Positions 29,690 to 40,352 of a stretch of 43,185 nt of DNA are shown one piece after another. Under the pieces are notes generated by a model that was given only the letters and a program-made list of their open reading frames with translations, had not been told where the DNA came from and searched no databases. Source of the DNA: Paulinella micropora (lineage: Eukaryota > Cercozoa > Imbricatea > Euglyphida). The position numbers and the translations under genes are program-made. The DNA lies in contig BJOX01000099.1 of assembly GCA_009731375.1 (NCBI GenBank), forward strand, positions 599,949 through 643,133. The letters are read 5' to 3'. Every line of letters begins with the position of its first letter. The stretch's first letter is position 1.

Positions 29690-29939
29690 TGTCGAACAGT
29701 CTCGAAACTCCATCTGCTTACTGGGTCCTCTGTAATGGAGGTGGGAGCTCGTTCTGCAAGGGGCGCTTATGGAACGAGCCCTGGCCCCGCCTGGTACTAG
29801 GGAGGTTTGGTATCGCCTGTATCAGTCCCTTCCGTGCAAACATCATGGCTTAGCTGGGCATCGGGTTAATACTTTACCCACAGACTTCCTTGGACGAAAT
29901 CAGAAGCTCCTTTTTTCTGACATTAGTCGATATCTCATC
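29690..29939 (-). repeat. Dispersed repeat, inverted 5' half
   Basis: The reverse complement matches about 29004-29255. With copy 2 it forms an inverted pair around a ~215-base centre. It is truncated at CTGTCGAACAGTC next to (TATC)n. Confidence 0.9.
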
Positions 29940-29969
29940 TCTATCTATCTATCTATCTCTATCTCTATC

Positions 29970-30050
<81 letters not shown>

Positions 30051-30062
30051 TATCCTATCCTG

Positions 30063-30093
<31 letters not shown>

Positions 30094-30164
30094 CTCTATC
30101 TATCTATATATCTATCTATCTTTCCATCCATCCCATCCATCCCATCCATACATCCATCCATCCG

Positions 30165-30213
<49 letters not shown>

Positions 30214-30272
30214 ACCTGTCTCGATACACTGGATGGCCGTGCCGGTTCAGACCTTGCTATCTACCTATCTAC

Positions 30273-30311
<39 letters not shown>

Positions 30312-30557
30312 CAGACACACAGCAGCAAGTACACGCAAAATACAGAACAACACACGCACACACACACACACACACACATACACCGAGTCAACACAAACAC
30401 CTAGTATCTGCGGGCGGCTTTTGCCATACATACATACATACATACATACATACATACATACCTGCCTGCTTTGACATACATACATGCATACATACATACA
30501 CACCTGCCTGCTTTGTTGTCATTCTTACCACTGAACCACTTGACCCTTAACCCTCAA

Positions 30558-30610
<53 letters not shown>

Positions 30611-30616
30611 GTGAAG

Positions 30617-30696
30617 GCCAGGTATTCATTTCGATCGGTGAGGCATCGAAAGCGCTTAAGGTGCACAGAAAGTCATTGAAGAAGGCGGTGGAGGAG
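30617..30696 (+). CDS. Exon 2: NUMOD1-like helix-turn-helix
   Basis: The acceptor GTGAAG opens QVFISIGEASKALKVHRKSL, followed by KKAVEE and donor GAG|GTCGAA. F-x-S-I-x-E-A-x-x-x-L-x-V-x-x-x-S is the NUMOD1 pattern, a DNA-binding helix-turn-helix known mainly from HNH/GIY-YIG homing endonucleases. Three donor-side copies (30825-30860, 30961-30996, 31031-31062) repeat the last ~30 bases and have a better donor, GTAGAA. Phases 1 and 0 fit both neighbours. No nuclease motif is seen. Confidence 0.65.
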
Positions 30697-30718
30697 GTCG
30701 AAGCCAGTTGCTCCATAC

Positions 30719-30786
<68 letters not shown>

Positions 30787-31002
30787 GGAGAGAGAGAGGG
30801 AGGGAGAGAGAGAGAGAGAGAGAGAGTCCTTGAAGAAGGCGGTGGAGGAGGTAGAAACCAGTTGCTCCATACATACACAGACACACACACACACAACACA
30901 CACACACACAACACACACACACCAACACACACACACACAGAGAGGAGAGAGAGAGAGAGAGTCCTTGAAGAAGGCGGTGGAGGAGGTAGAAGCCAGTAGC
31001 TC

Positions 31003-31033
<31 letters not shown>

Positions 31034-31065
31034 TCTTTGAAGAAGGCGGTGGAGGAGGTAGAACT

Positions 31066-31099
<34 letters not shown>

Positions 31100-31204
31100 T
31101 CCTACCTACCTACCTATCTATCTATGAATCTATGTCTGTCCGTAGGCGATCTTTCCCTCGATCCCCACCTTTTTTTTGCCTGCATACAAATCACATAATA
31201 TATC

Positions 31205-31297
<93 letters not shown>

Positions 31298-31387
31298 GTC
31301 TATCTATCTGTCTATCTATCTGTCTATCTATCTATCTATCTATCTATCTTCTATCTATCTATCTATTTATCTATCTATTTATCTATC

Positions 31388-31419
<32 letters not shown>

Positions 31420-31483
31420 ATAGAACAACAACATACGCAGACGCATACGCACATACGAAGTCAATACCATGTACATGTGCATA

Positions 31484-31526
<43 letters not shown>

Positions 31527-31527
31527 G
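30697..31527. repeat. (AG)n, (CA)n and (TATC)n intron with three exon echoes
   Basis: The three copies of the exon 2 end are separated by (AG)n and (CA)n. (TATC)n with TGTC and TTTATC variants follows to 31418. A (TC)n at 31487-31521 acts as the polypyrimidine tract of the next acceptor (CATCAG). Confidence 0.85.
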
Positions 31528-31614
31528 GGGTGGAAGGCGGCTGGCTTCCACTGGCGCAAGTATGAGGCGTCAGCAACCGCATCTGACGACAATGGCTTCT
31601 TAGGAGACGCGTGA
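31528..31614 (+). CDS. Exon 3: NUMOD1 C-terminal motif GWKAAGFHWRKYE
   Basis: After (TC)n-CATCAG the frame reads GWKAAGFHWRKYEASATASD then DNGFLGDA and TGA. Following AVEE in phase 0, G-W-K-x-A-G-F-H-W-R matches the A-G-G-Y/F-x-W-R-Y ending that follows NUMOD1 helices in homing-endonuclease-type proteins. The TGA may be the end, but GTGAAT two bases earlier would serve as a donor. The same frame also stays open for about 100 codons after the TGA. Confidence 0.6.
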   Translation, partial: GWKAAGFHWRKYEASATASDDNGFLGDA

Positions 31615-33025
31615 ATCACAACTGTACAAAGTCAAGAGACAAAGCCTTCCGACTTTGATCTTATCATGATCCATCGATCGACAGTACATGACAAGGCCGA
31701 AGCCGTAAATTTGAAAGCTCAGGACAAGAGCTTTCATACGATAGATATGCCCATGCATTTTCGTTATCTCAAAAATATTGATACGAGAAAAATTAGCGAA
31801 AGGTGGGATGGATTTTTGCCACTGGAATGTCGCCAGTTGCACAATGGTTTTGTGGCGGGGGTGCACTACTACCATATTTTTCTGGTTGCTGGTGGCACCA
31901 ATGTGAGTGGTGGGGACGGGCGTTGATATTTTTCTGAATTTAAGTGTGGGGTGAAGGGAGTAGGGAAACAGGAGATAGACAGGCAGCGGAGGCGGAGACA
32001 GGCAGACAGAGAAATAGGCAAAGAAAAGACTACCGAACGCAATCGCCTGTCGGGAATTTGTATTTATGGTTACCCTTATTAAAAAAAAATAATAATAAAT
32101 AAATAAAAATGGGGGGGGGGGGGGGGGGGGGGANNNNNNNNNNTCTCTCTGATTGTATCATTCTTAGCTTCATAACTTTCATGTTGTCACGTCTCTTACT
32201 CTTCCTACTCATCTCTAAGAGTGGAATTGAATTCTATTCAATAAACAGCAGCGATACTAAAAGTGTAAGATTTCAAAATGTCTATCAATAAACAGCAGCG
32301 ATACGAAAAGTGTAGGATTTCAAAACGTCTAGTGGTATATCGTCCTCGGTATGACGCTTAACTGCATCGGCTCTCTGCATGACCTTACACTGTGACTGCA
32401 GCTAAATTTAATAACGTTGCTTTTATTATTATTATTATTATTATTATTTTTATTATTTTTATTATTTTTATTATTATTATTATTACTGCTAGCGACATTC
32501 AAGTGCAAAAAAAAAAATAATAATTTTTCTGTTTTGAGTCAGTTTTTTAGTTTTGGTTGAAAATTGAGTTTTCTCTGAGTTTTTAAGTTTTGAATGAAAC
32601 AATTAGTTTTTGTTCGGATACCCGCCGCTTACTTTGAAATCGAACCGGCAGTTGAGATGAAGTTCGCAAGCTTTGGTTGTGACTAGGATTTATTCACTTT
32701 CAGTTATTAATATATACTTTTGAAGTTTTAGACTCCCGTCAAGTTAAGCATTGAAACTCTGTTAAGTAAAAAAAATAATCGTATAGTGTAATCAACGTCT
32801 GTCACGAGTCTTATTAATATTACTACTATTGATAACTTAGCCTGTTATTAATACAATATACTTGAAAGGACAGCAGGCAAGTAGGTAGGCAGGTAGAATC
32901 CAGATAGTTAAATAGGGCGAGGCAGGATCTGGTATAACTTGACGTAGGCAGAGAGACTTAGTGGAAAGGACAGTTGTGTGATTTGCTTCGTCAACTATTA
33001 CTATTAATATGAATATTAATAAATA
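31615..33025. other. Unique, AT-rich region; no certain gene
   Basis: Up to about 31925 the frame after the TGA is open (IHRSTVHDKAEAV, then WDGFLPLECRQL), possibly 3' UTR or a missed exon. A poly-G run and 10-N gap lie at 32110-32143. An ~80-base tandem pair (AATAAACAGCAGCGATAC, 32240 and 32287) follows, then ATT repeats (32424-32486). At 32481-32525 is a single end of the foldback element found at 36814. Confidence 0.5.
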
Positions 33026-33478
33026 TCATGGAATGCAGTGTCCGTACTGCGCCGCCACTGATTCTAAACTGGTTGCATTTGCAAACCCCCTATAGATCTC
33101 AGTCAAAAAACTTTCATTTCCTCGATGAGCCCGCATAAATTCTTTGACATTCGAAAACACCAACTCGCACGGATTAAATTCAGGCGAGTAAGCCGGCAGA
33201 AAGACAAGCGAGATACCGAGGGCAGGCAAAAGAGCATGCAGGAGCGGCTTGATGGCGGCTGCGTAATGGATCTTGGCATTATCAAGCACCAGGTTATCAC
33301 CCGCCACCAGAAGGCCGTTCGCTATGGCATCCAGAATGCTATTCAAAAAATCAACAGCATTATTGCTACCCAACCTAACGGAAAGCAGTGCACCCCCTCG
33401 TGGATGAACCAACGACGTCAGGTAAGTAACACTGTATGTTACATCGACATGCTCAGACATGTCCCTTCCCAGTACGAC
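33026..33478 (-). CDS. DDE transposase (IS630/Tc1/mariner superfamily), exon 2
   Basis: The acceptor ATCTTTTAG opens VVLGRDMSEHVDVTYSV; the frame ends GHCIP and TGA. It contains the second catalytic Asp in NLVLDNAKIH and the third acidic residue in FLPAYSPEFNPCELVF. The two catalytic residues are separated by 38 residues (DD38E). LPAYSPEFNPxE is the standard DDE_3 signature. The C-terminal part (SNVKEFMRAHRG onward) is intact. Function: cut-and-paste transposition; target sites and terminal repeats were not found. Confidence 0.85.
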   Translation of the reverse strand, partial: VVLGRDMSEHVDVTYSVTYLTSLVHPRGGALLSVRLGSNNAVDFLNSILDAIANGLLVAGDNLVLDNAKIHYAAAIKPLLHALLPALGISLVFLPAYSPEFNPCELVFSNVKEFMRAHRGNESFLTEIYRGFANATSLESVAAQYGHCIP

Positions 33479-33674
33479 CTAAAAGATCAACCAAAAACAA
33501 ATAATGTGTCAAGACTCAGAATCTGATATTTAGCGATAATATAAACTTTCGAAAGGAAACAGTTATCATAGTTAAATGAGGAGGAAAAAAAACAGGAAAT
33601 TTTTGAAAGAAAGAAAATTAGAAAACCAAGAAGGAGGGGGGGGGGGCTCAAAATCAAAAGAATAAACCATGTAC
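33479..33674 (-). other. Intron in the transposase gene
   Basis: About 196 bases, AT-rich with a poly-C (minus strand) run. The acceptor is clear (TTTTAG); the donor GTACAT at 33674 gives phase 0 on both sides. In-frame stops fill it, so it is an intron or a disruption. Confidence 0.55.
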
Positions 33675-34012
33675 AAGAGATGCTAGCATATGCACCCGAG
33701 TTCCCCGCGCTGACCGGCAGTTCCGACGCCGGTATAAATCATAATTCCTGAAAGAAGCTTCGTCAAGAAATTTCAAGCGCGCAGGATCTACTTCCGCCAC
33801 CCAATCTACATACCCGTACATTCGCAGAATGTTGCGGACAGTGTATTTCAAGGGGGAAGTAATAGATGCCATCTTGAGAGAGTAATGGAGGGTATCCTTT
33901 CTAATGCGCTCGATCCTCTTGACTGCTGCACCAGCGGTCCCGTCGTCAAGCCAGGTCCATCCGAGTTCGTACTTGAGAATCCGGACGATCTCTACGTCTT
34001 GAAGATTTGGAT
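33675..34012 (-). CDS. DDE transposase, exon 1 (HTH and first catalytic Asp)
   Basis: Open from TTCTTGCAG|AT at 34012 to CTT|GTACAT. It reads DPNLQDVEIVRILKYELGW, then AAVKRIERIRKDTLHYSLK (helix-turn-helix-like, basic) and YVDWVAEVDPARLKFLDE with ASF after it. FLDE-x-S/G-F carries the first catalytic Asp of IS630/Tc1/mariner transposases. RRRNCRSARGTRVHM follows as expected (R-x-x-R-x-x-x-G). Its N-terminal exon lies beyond the 13-N gap at 34037 or is lost. Confidence 0.75.
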
Positions 34013-34560
<548 letters not shown>

Positions 34561-36813
34561 ACCACAGTATTATTATTATCACTTATTATTTTTTTTAATT
34601 ATTATTACATTTTTTTTCTGCGCAAGCATTTTTTTTTTTTTTTTTTTTTTGAACGCAGACACTTTAAATAAGTAATACTATTGTATCAAGACTGAGTCTG
34701 TTACAGCATTATATACATAATGACCTTACTACATCAGTGGCTGCGGGCCGCCGGCCGGCCCGGCCCATATGTAGTTAGCTCCTTATCTTTGAAAATGCTA
34801 ATAAAGTTTTGCTTTCTAATTTATTTTTTTTGTGAAATATAATATTTCAATATTGAACTTCAATGTGGCAAAAGGATTTTATATTTATGAAATTTATTGC
34901 AAGACGTTCAAAACTTACCTCAAACATCAACTTACCTCAAAAATTTCATGTTCGAGTCAAGCGGCGGCCCCAACATTTTTGAGCGTGAAGTTTCACGATT
35001 GCCTAGGAAATTCTATGGGTTTTTTGGTTGAGCGGGAAATAACACTGGAAAAATAGTGTCAGAGGATCCTATACACATAACTAGTTTCTGATGTGTAAGG
35101 AACACATAATGAATGAAGAACGTAAGAATTCAGCCAGTTCACTGACTCGGAGTTTCAAGGAACATATGTCACGATATACTTTTCATTAACTGACTTGAAT
35201 AGCCTGGCATTGAAAGTTTGTATGTGCTGAGATTTCAAACTGAAAACCGGGCGTAATGAACTTGAGTCAAAGCAAAAATGAAAAAATCATCTGCCGATGA
35301 TAGGAGTTATATTATTCATTAAATGTTGCTGGAAAGTAGTTAATTTGAGGCTAGTTGAACATTCCTGACTTTTTGTGGCTTATTTTTTTTGTCTGTCTAA
35401 AAGTATAAAGTCAGACATTTCTTGAAGCATGAAACTCGAGAAGGCAGTGACCTTGTGTGCATTTCAGGAGGTCTGTGCACATGTTCTGAGGCTTGGAATA
35501 GCATCACAAAAAACAAAACCATCATTCGGCAAGTTCAACAAGTAGTAAAATTGAAGGAGCGATGCGCTCTCATCGATTTTCAAAGTGAGGTTTTGGTCAG
35601 ACATACCATCGAAACTCAAATCGCTGTGTGAAATCTCATCGTCTATTCAAATTACCAAGGTCAGGCTTTGTGAATTTACTACGTGACGTGTATTGAGTAT
35701 ACAAACAGATTTAGACATTATTCTATAGTCACGGTCCTATACAAACTGATTTCTAATCACAAAACATAACTTTCTATTTTTTCATTGCAAAAAAATACCA
35801 CCAAGCACCAAGTAAGTTTGTCATACAGAAGAGAAATTTTATTGAACAACTTTGTACAAGTGTTCTTGAACTAGTATCTTATTGAACTATCAAAAGCGAA
35901 GACCACCAAAGATACAAGGAGCTACATTGAATATCAACAACGAAAACGAGTGCACAGACACCATTTTTGACATGGGAAATTTCACGATCTCTTCCAAAAA
36001 TCAACACCGCAAAATCAGTCAAAAATTAGTCACTGCCGTATAAAAAAGTGAGGGCCGGCTTGAACAACATGCATTTTTCATGTCAAAAAGGGGCTGCGAT
36101 CTAGGTTTATAACATTTCAATTATATATTATAAAAGAAGACAATGTGGACTATTCCTCACTCTAGTTTTCAGTTATTTTAATTAACATCGCACATAGTGG
36201 TTTTTTTTAAAAAACCGTCCTCAATCAGAACGTGCTGTCTTTGACCACAAAGATATGTGGTCAAGTAGTGACGTATCATTGTTTTTTTATAGTGGGGAAT
36301 TCTTGAAAATATGTATAATCAATTTTTAAAAAGAGTAAGAACACATATATTTTAGTTCAGACGCCTATCTGCGCCCCGATTTCACAAATTTTATTAGCAA
36401 GCTAACTACATATCAGTACCTTAAAAAGCAGCGGGCGGCGGGCAGGGCAATGCAGGGGAGTTACTACTTCTGAATTATTGACAAGATTCAACAACAATTA
36501 TGCATCATGAGTCTCAGCCTAAGTTTCTTTTATTGATAAAACTTTCTTTTGAGCACAGCTCATATCATAAGTTAATATGCACTTCAGACCATAAACCCTG
36601 CCCTCAGCTATAACTAGCTCTTGCCCTCAGCTTTCCATAACGTAGCCCTAGCACTATATAAACCTTGAGCAAAGGGGCCCGGTGAGCACGGTCACTCGTG
36701 GTCCGGCGGTAAACCCCAGTGTTATTAAATAACTATTTCTGAAACTTGACGTTTTCAATTACCGGTAAGTAAAACAGCCTATAATATTAATATTATTAAT
36801 ACTTCAACTTGAT
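34561..36813. other. AT-rich region without a recognised gene
   Basis: Low-GC, non-repetitive sequence with only short open frames on both strands. An ATT/poly-T stretch (34566-34650) is present. At 36668-36718 is a copy of the segment at 6645-6692 (CACGGTCACTCGTGGTCCGG, GTAAACCCC). I see no exon with convincing splice sites. Confidence 0.5.
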
Positions 36814-37113
36814 GATATTGCTGACGACATTCAAGTAAAAAATTAATGTAACTTTTTCAATTTTTGGATGGAATTTTGATTTTGGCCCATAATGAAATTT
36901 TAATTTTGTATGAAAATTTGAATTTTCAAATTAACTGCTATATTCGTCCGGCGGCAATATCAATGGAATTTTCGCGAATATTTTCAAAATTTCAACGAAA
37001 ATTGAAACAAGTTCATGTGCTAAAATTTTAATTTTGTCACAAAATCTTAATTTCATCCAAACTTGAAAAAGTGCAGTGTATTATTTTTTTACTTGAATGT
37101 CGTCAGCAGTATC
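36814..37113. mobile_element. Foldback/MITE-like element with ~35-bp inverted ends
   Basis: The left end GATATTGCTGACGACATTCA plus AGTAAAAAA is matched in reverse complement by the right end (TTTTTTTACTTGAATGTCGT then CAGCAGTATC). The 300-base interior is itself imperfectly palindromic (AAATTTTAATTTT-type tracts). It is non-coding. A related single end lies at 32481-32525. No clear target duplication was found. Confidence 0.7.
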
Positions 37114-37695
37114 TGAAGGAAGCATGTCACTCCACTGAGTTAGTCATAGAGGGGAGTCGACCGTCCCGGTCGGGCTAATTATTTATTTAATAAAAGTAAA
37201 TGCTTATCGAAAACGTGAAAGATCAAAGGTTGAGCCTCCGGAGTCGGACCGATCGTTCAACCCTCGCTCCCTTTCTTGCAAGAAGACAATCGTTGCCTTT
37301 GTGAAAATTGCTGTGCCACCGCTCAGCGTCGCTTCCAAGAAGCGGTCACCTTCAAACTGGTGGTATTCGTCATCGGGCTTCATCTAATGTCAGACTTTTG
37401 GGTTTAAGGGATATACGGGCTAAGACTGGGGCTAATGCAGACAGACTAAACCAGTTCAGGCAGGGAGGTGGCAGGGGGTGGAAAGCGGAGAGGTAGACAG
37501 GGGATAGCATAGAGGGATAGTCAATAGGATGGATAGAATAGTGAGGGGGCTGGATAGTTTAGGGAGAGGGGAGGGGGCGAGGAACAGCAACGAGAAAGAG
37601 GAGAAAGATGAGATGAAAGATGACGAGGACGACGATGGGGGAACGGCAATTCAGACAAACTCTGACATCGGGACAATAAAGGGGGTCGGGGAAGG

Positions 37696-37755
<60 letters not shown>

Positions 37756-38189
37756 CATATATATATTCACATATATATATACATATACATATATATATAT
37801 ATATATATAGGGTTTCAACCCTAAGGGCTTTATGTTTTACAGACATGCGGGGCATTGATAGACTCACAGAAGCGGCATGATGGGAATTGCGGGTGGATTC
37901 AAAGAGAGACTTTGAGCATTTGGGGGGAGAAGGGATGATTGGAGGGATAGATAAGGGGGTATATATATCATTTGTGTTATCGGCTCTCAGGTTCGTTTGA
38001 AGCATGGCGTTTCAGAACTGGGGGGGCCGCGGCGGGGGTATACGTAGCAAAGGTCCGGGGAGCCTTTCCTACGTAACCGTTGCCTCTGCTGGGCGACCGG
38101 GACTACAACGGGCCAGGGGGCATCAGGGGGCTATCAAAAGCCAGAGATATAACTGCGGGACCCCCCCGGTACGGTTTTGATAGATGGTT
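37114..38189. other. Transition region with an AT microsatellite
   Basis: Unique sequence becoming GC-richer, with (AT)n at 37698-37809 and G-rich stretches (38015-38115). Open frames here lack protein character. Confidence 0.5.
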
Positions 38190-38441
38190 TCACGGCGACA
38201 CGGGGGGGTCGTGAAATATGGTTTTCCGAGTAGGATGGGATAAAGGAAGGGTCATCATGGCTGGCGGGAGGATTAGGATGGCACACGTAGATCGGCGAGC
38301 TTCAGATTGGCGGGGTCGGTGAGCTTCAGATTGGCGGGATCGGTGAGCTTCAGATTGGCGGGATCGGTGAGCTTCAGATTGGCGGGATCGACGAGCTTCA
38401 AGTCCCAGGGAAGGGGATGCAGGGGGAAATAGTCGGGACAC
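38190..38441 (-). repeat. 24-bp minisatellite, five units
   Basis: The unit AGCTTCAGATTGGCGGGATC plus GGTG recurs about five times between 38286 and 38400. Being a multiple of three it keeps an open minus frame encoding RSRQSEAH repeats (83 codons in all), but no other sign of a gene is present. Confidence 0.7.
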
Positions 38442-39707
38442 TTCTACAAGAGTTACTACAGTAACTCGCTCGGATTAGTATAGATCGGGATAGTATAGAC
38501 CGACACTAGGTCGGGGGGACGATGAATGACTAGGGGCCGGTTTTGGTGGGAAGTCGAGGAAGCGGCAAATATGTTATTCGGATCATATATGGTAACGGTC
38601 ATGGGTAACGGTTTCAGTCGGGGATGGGGAAGTGCGGAGTGATTACAAGTAATATGGCGTATAAGTAATGGGCACCAGCTTGGTTCAGCCTGCGGCTTGC
38701 AGGAACTGGTATTACTCGAAATCACTCAACACTTCAAGTTCACAGGCGCGTGAAATTTCGGGTCACGGGTGGGGGTGAATATAAGTATTGGTGAATGGCC
38801 CAACTTGAAGTTCACCAAAATCTTACGTAGTGTAAGTGTTGGCGAATGGCCCGACTTGAAATCTTGTTTAATTCATTAATACGAGTATGGCGACGACCGT
38901 CAGTCAGGTTCGTATTTGCATTCTATCCCGAGGTCGGTCGGCGGTGGCGTAAGTTCGACTCCTCGCGCGCATAGAGGTGAGCGCGCTCGGGGGGGAGAAG
39001 GGATTATGCCGGCCCACCCGGGCCCGGTATATGATAGGGGTAGATTGGTAAATATCTGCAAATAAGAGCGCACTTTCCGGGTCTGCTTCCTCATGGGTGA
39101 TCGGCTCCTGTGGAGACAACCCATTGAGTAGCTTGAGTGACCGCTAAGTTTTTGCTCTTCATCACCGTTGTACGTCCGGTGCTTACAAAATGCAAATTTG
39201 AGTTTGGAGATTTTCGAGTTCAAATTTGAATTTGAATTTTGAACTATCTCCTCCCCCTCTTCTATGGCGATCTGCCATAGACGTACAACGGTCTAATCAT
39301 GTCGCAGTCAAACCATCCCTTCGCCGTCTTAAGGATCTGTGATCCGAAAATTACTGGGCGGTCTGCATCTGATTTGAAGCAGATCTCCGAGCAATTCTAA
39401 GTTTCCTCGTCCCTAGCATATGTCTCGGCCCTAATCCGTCCGAAGGATCTGTGATCCCGAGAATACAGGGAGGCATTGGTCTCAATTGTTCAATACCCCC
39501 GTGCATCCTCGTCCATCATAGGGATGAACGGGCGCTATGCCAGTGTCAAGGGTGCCGTTGGCGTATTCGGCGTTGTTTGTTTGGTTTTGTTGTCTGCAGA
39601 CATTTTCTTATTGCCACCCGGCAAGTATCTACTTCGCTGTGGCGAAGGTAGAAGTGTCTAAGAATACATATACAACCCATTGGCTGGGTCTCAAAACGCG
39701 TCTATGC
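38442..39707. other. GC-rich region, no recognised gene
   Basis: Short frames on both strands only. It contains the inverted pair ACCGTTGTACGT (39165) and ACGTACAACGGT (39283). Between and near them are the palindrome TATGGCGATCTGCCATA (39264-39280) and two AAGGATCTGTGATCC segments (39331, 39444). Confidence 0.5.
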
Positions 39708-40352
39708 TTATTCGTCGAAGCATGCTTGCTCGAGGGAGTTCATGAACTCCTCTTCGCTAGACGGTGATGGTGGTTGCCACCTCCAGGCGGGCTGATCCTC
39801 CGCTGGATTGTCAATGTCCCGGTCTAGGCTTTCTTTCCCAGCCCTTGTCTCTGACCAGGTCAAGTCTTCTCCGACTACCGAGTGCTGTGGCGCGATATAC
39901 CTCATGACTGGGGAGAAGTGGCCAATAATCTTCCCCAGCTGGTATTCATACTGTTGTCTCCAGTACGGCCACTCATGTCGATAGTGGTAGATGTAATCCA
40001 ACCGTTGAGTTATTTTGTGCCATCGGAACTCATCGGCTTGTACAAGTCTGTCCCAACCCAGTGCGTCCTGTACCCTGAATCGTTCGATCCATTGTTCGAA
40101 GCCTCTCACGCGGCCCCGATATGTGTTCGGAACGTTCTCGTCAGGATCGGCTAACTGGTTGGCGATGCGGGATGTGTTTGGATCATCGCTCCTCGTCAAC
40201 TGCCGGTATACTGTCAGCAGCCACGCGAGCCGATGCTCGTGTTGGAACCGTACGTAATACTGCTGCCGTACCCGAGCCGCACCTCGGAAACGCTCAGGTA
40301 TTCGTCGTCTTATGCCTCGCGGCCTACATAGGCAGGGGAGGCTTGGGTATGC
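39708..40352 (-). CDS. Interrupted 891-codon frame, C-terminal part
   Basis: The same frame as the two parts upstream. After a TAG at 40353-40355 and a disturbed stretch it resumes with RPRGIRRRIPERFRGAARV, then QYYVRFQHEHRLAWLLTVY. It ends EEEFMNSLEQACFDE and TAA. Rich in Arg, Trp and Tyr; not recognised. It also stays free of TGA for about 60 codons past the TAA. Confidence 0.55.
   Translation of the reverse strand, partial: AYPSLPCLCRPRGIRRRIPERFRGAARVRQQYYVRFQHEHRLAWLLTVYRQLTRSDDPNTSRIANQLADPDENVPNTYRGRVRGFEQWIERFRVQDALGWDRLVQADEFRWHKITQRLDYIYHYRHEWPYWRQQYEYQLGKIIGHFSPVMRYIAPQHSVVGEDLTWSETRAGKESLDRDIDNPAEDQPAWRWQPPSPSSEEEFMNSLEQACFDE

Larger units (their letters stand above)
28985..30616. 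repeat. Intron with two facing dispersed-repeat copies and microsatellites
   Basis: Contains the full repeat copy 29004-29474, GATA repeats, a (GT)n and (TATC)n, and the inverted copy 29690-29939. TATC/AT repeats follow, then an inverted copy of the end of exon 1 with its donor (30208-30257, CCTGTCTCGATACACTGGAT), (CA)n, (TACA)n and (TC)n. It links the exons at 28984 and 30617 if the gene model is right. Confidence 0.75.

Noticed and set aside
36668-36718. tRNA gene
   Set aside because: No cloverleaf with acceptor, D, anticodon and T arms can be drawn by eye; only a single hairpin is supported.
39451-39767. Plus-strand small membrane protein (VFGVVCLVLLSADIFLL)
   Set aside because: Several overlapping frames cover the same stretch, and there are no splice or promoter signals to support it.
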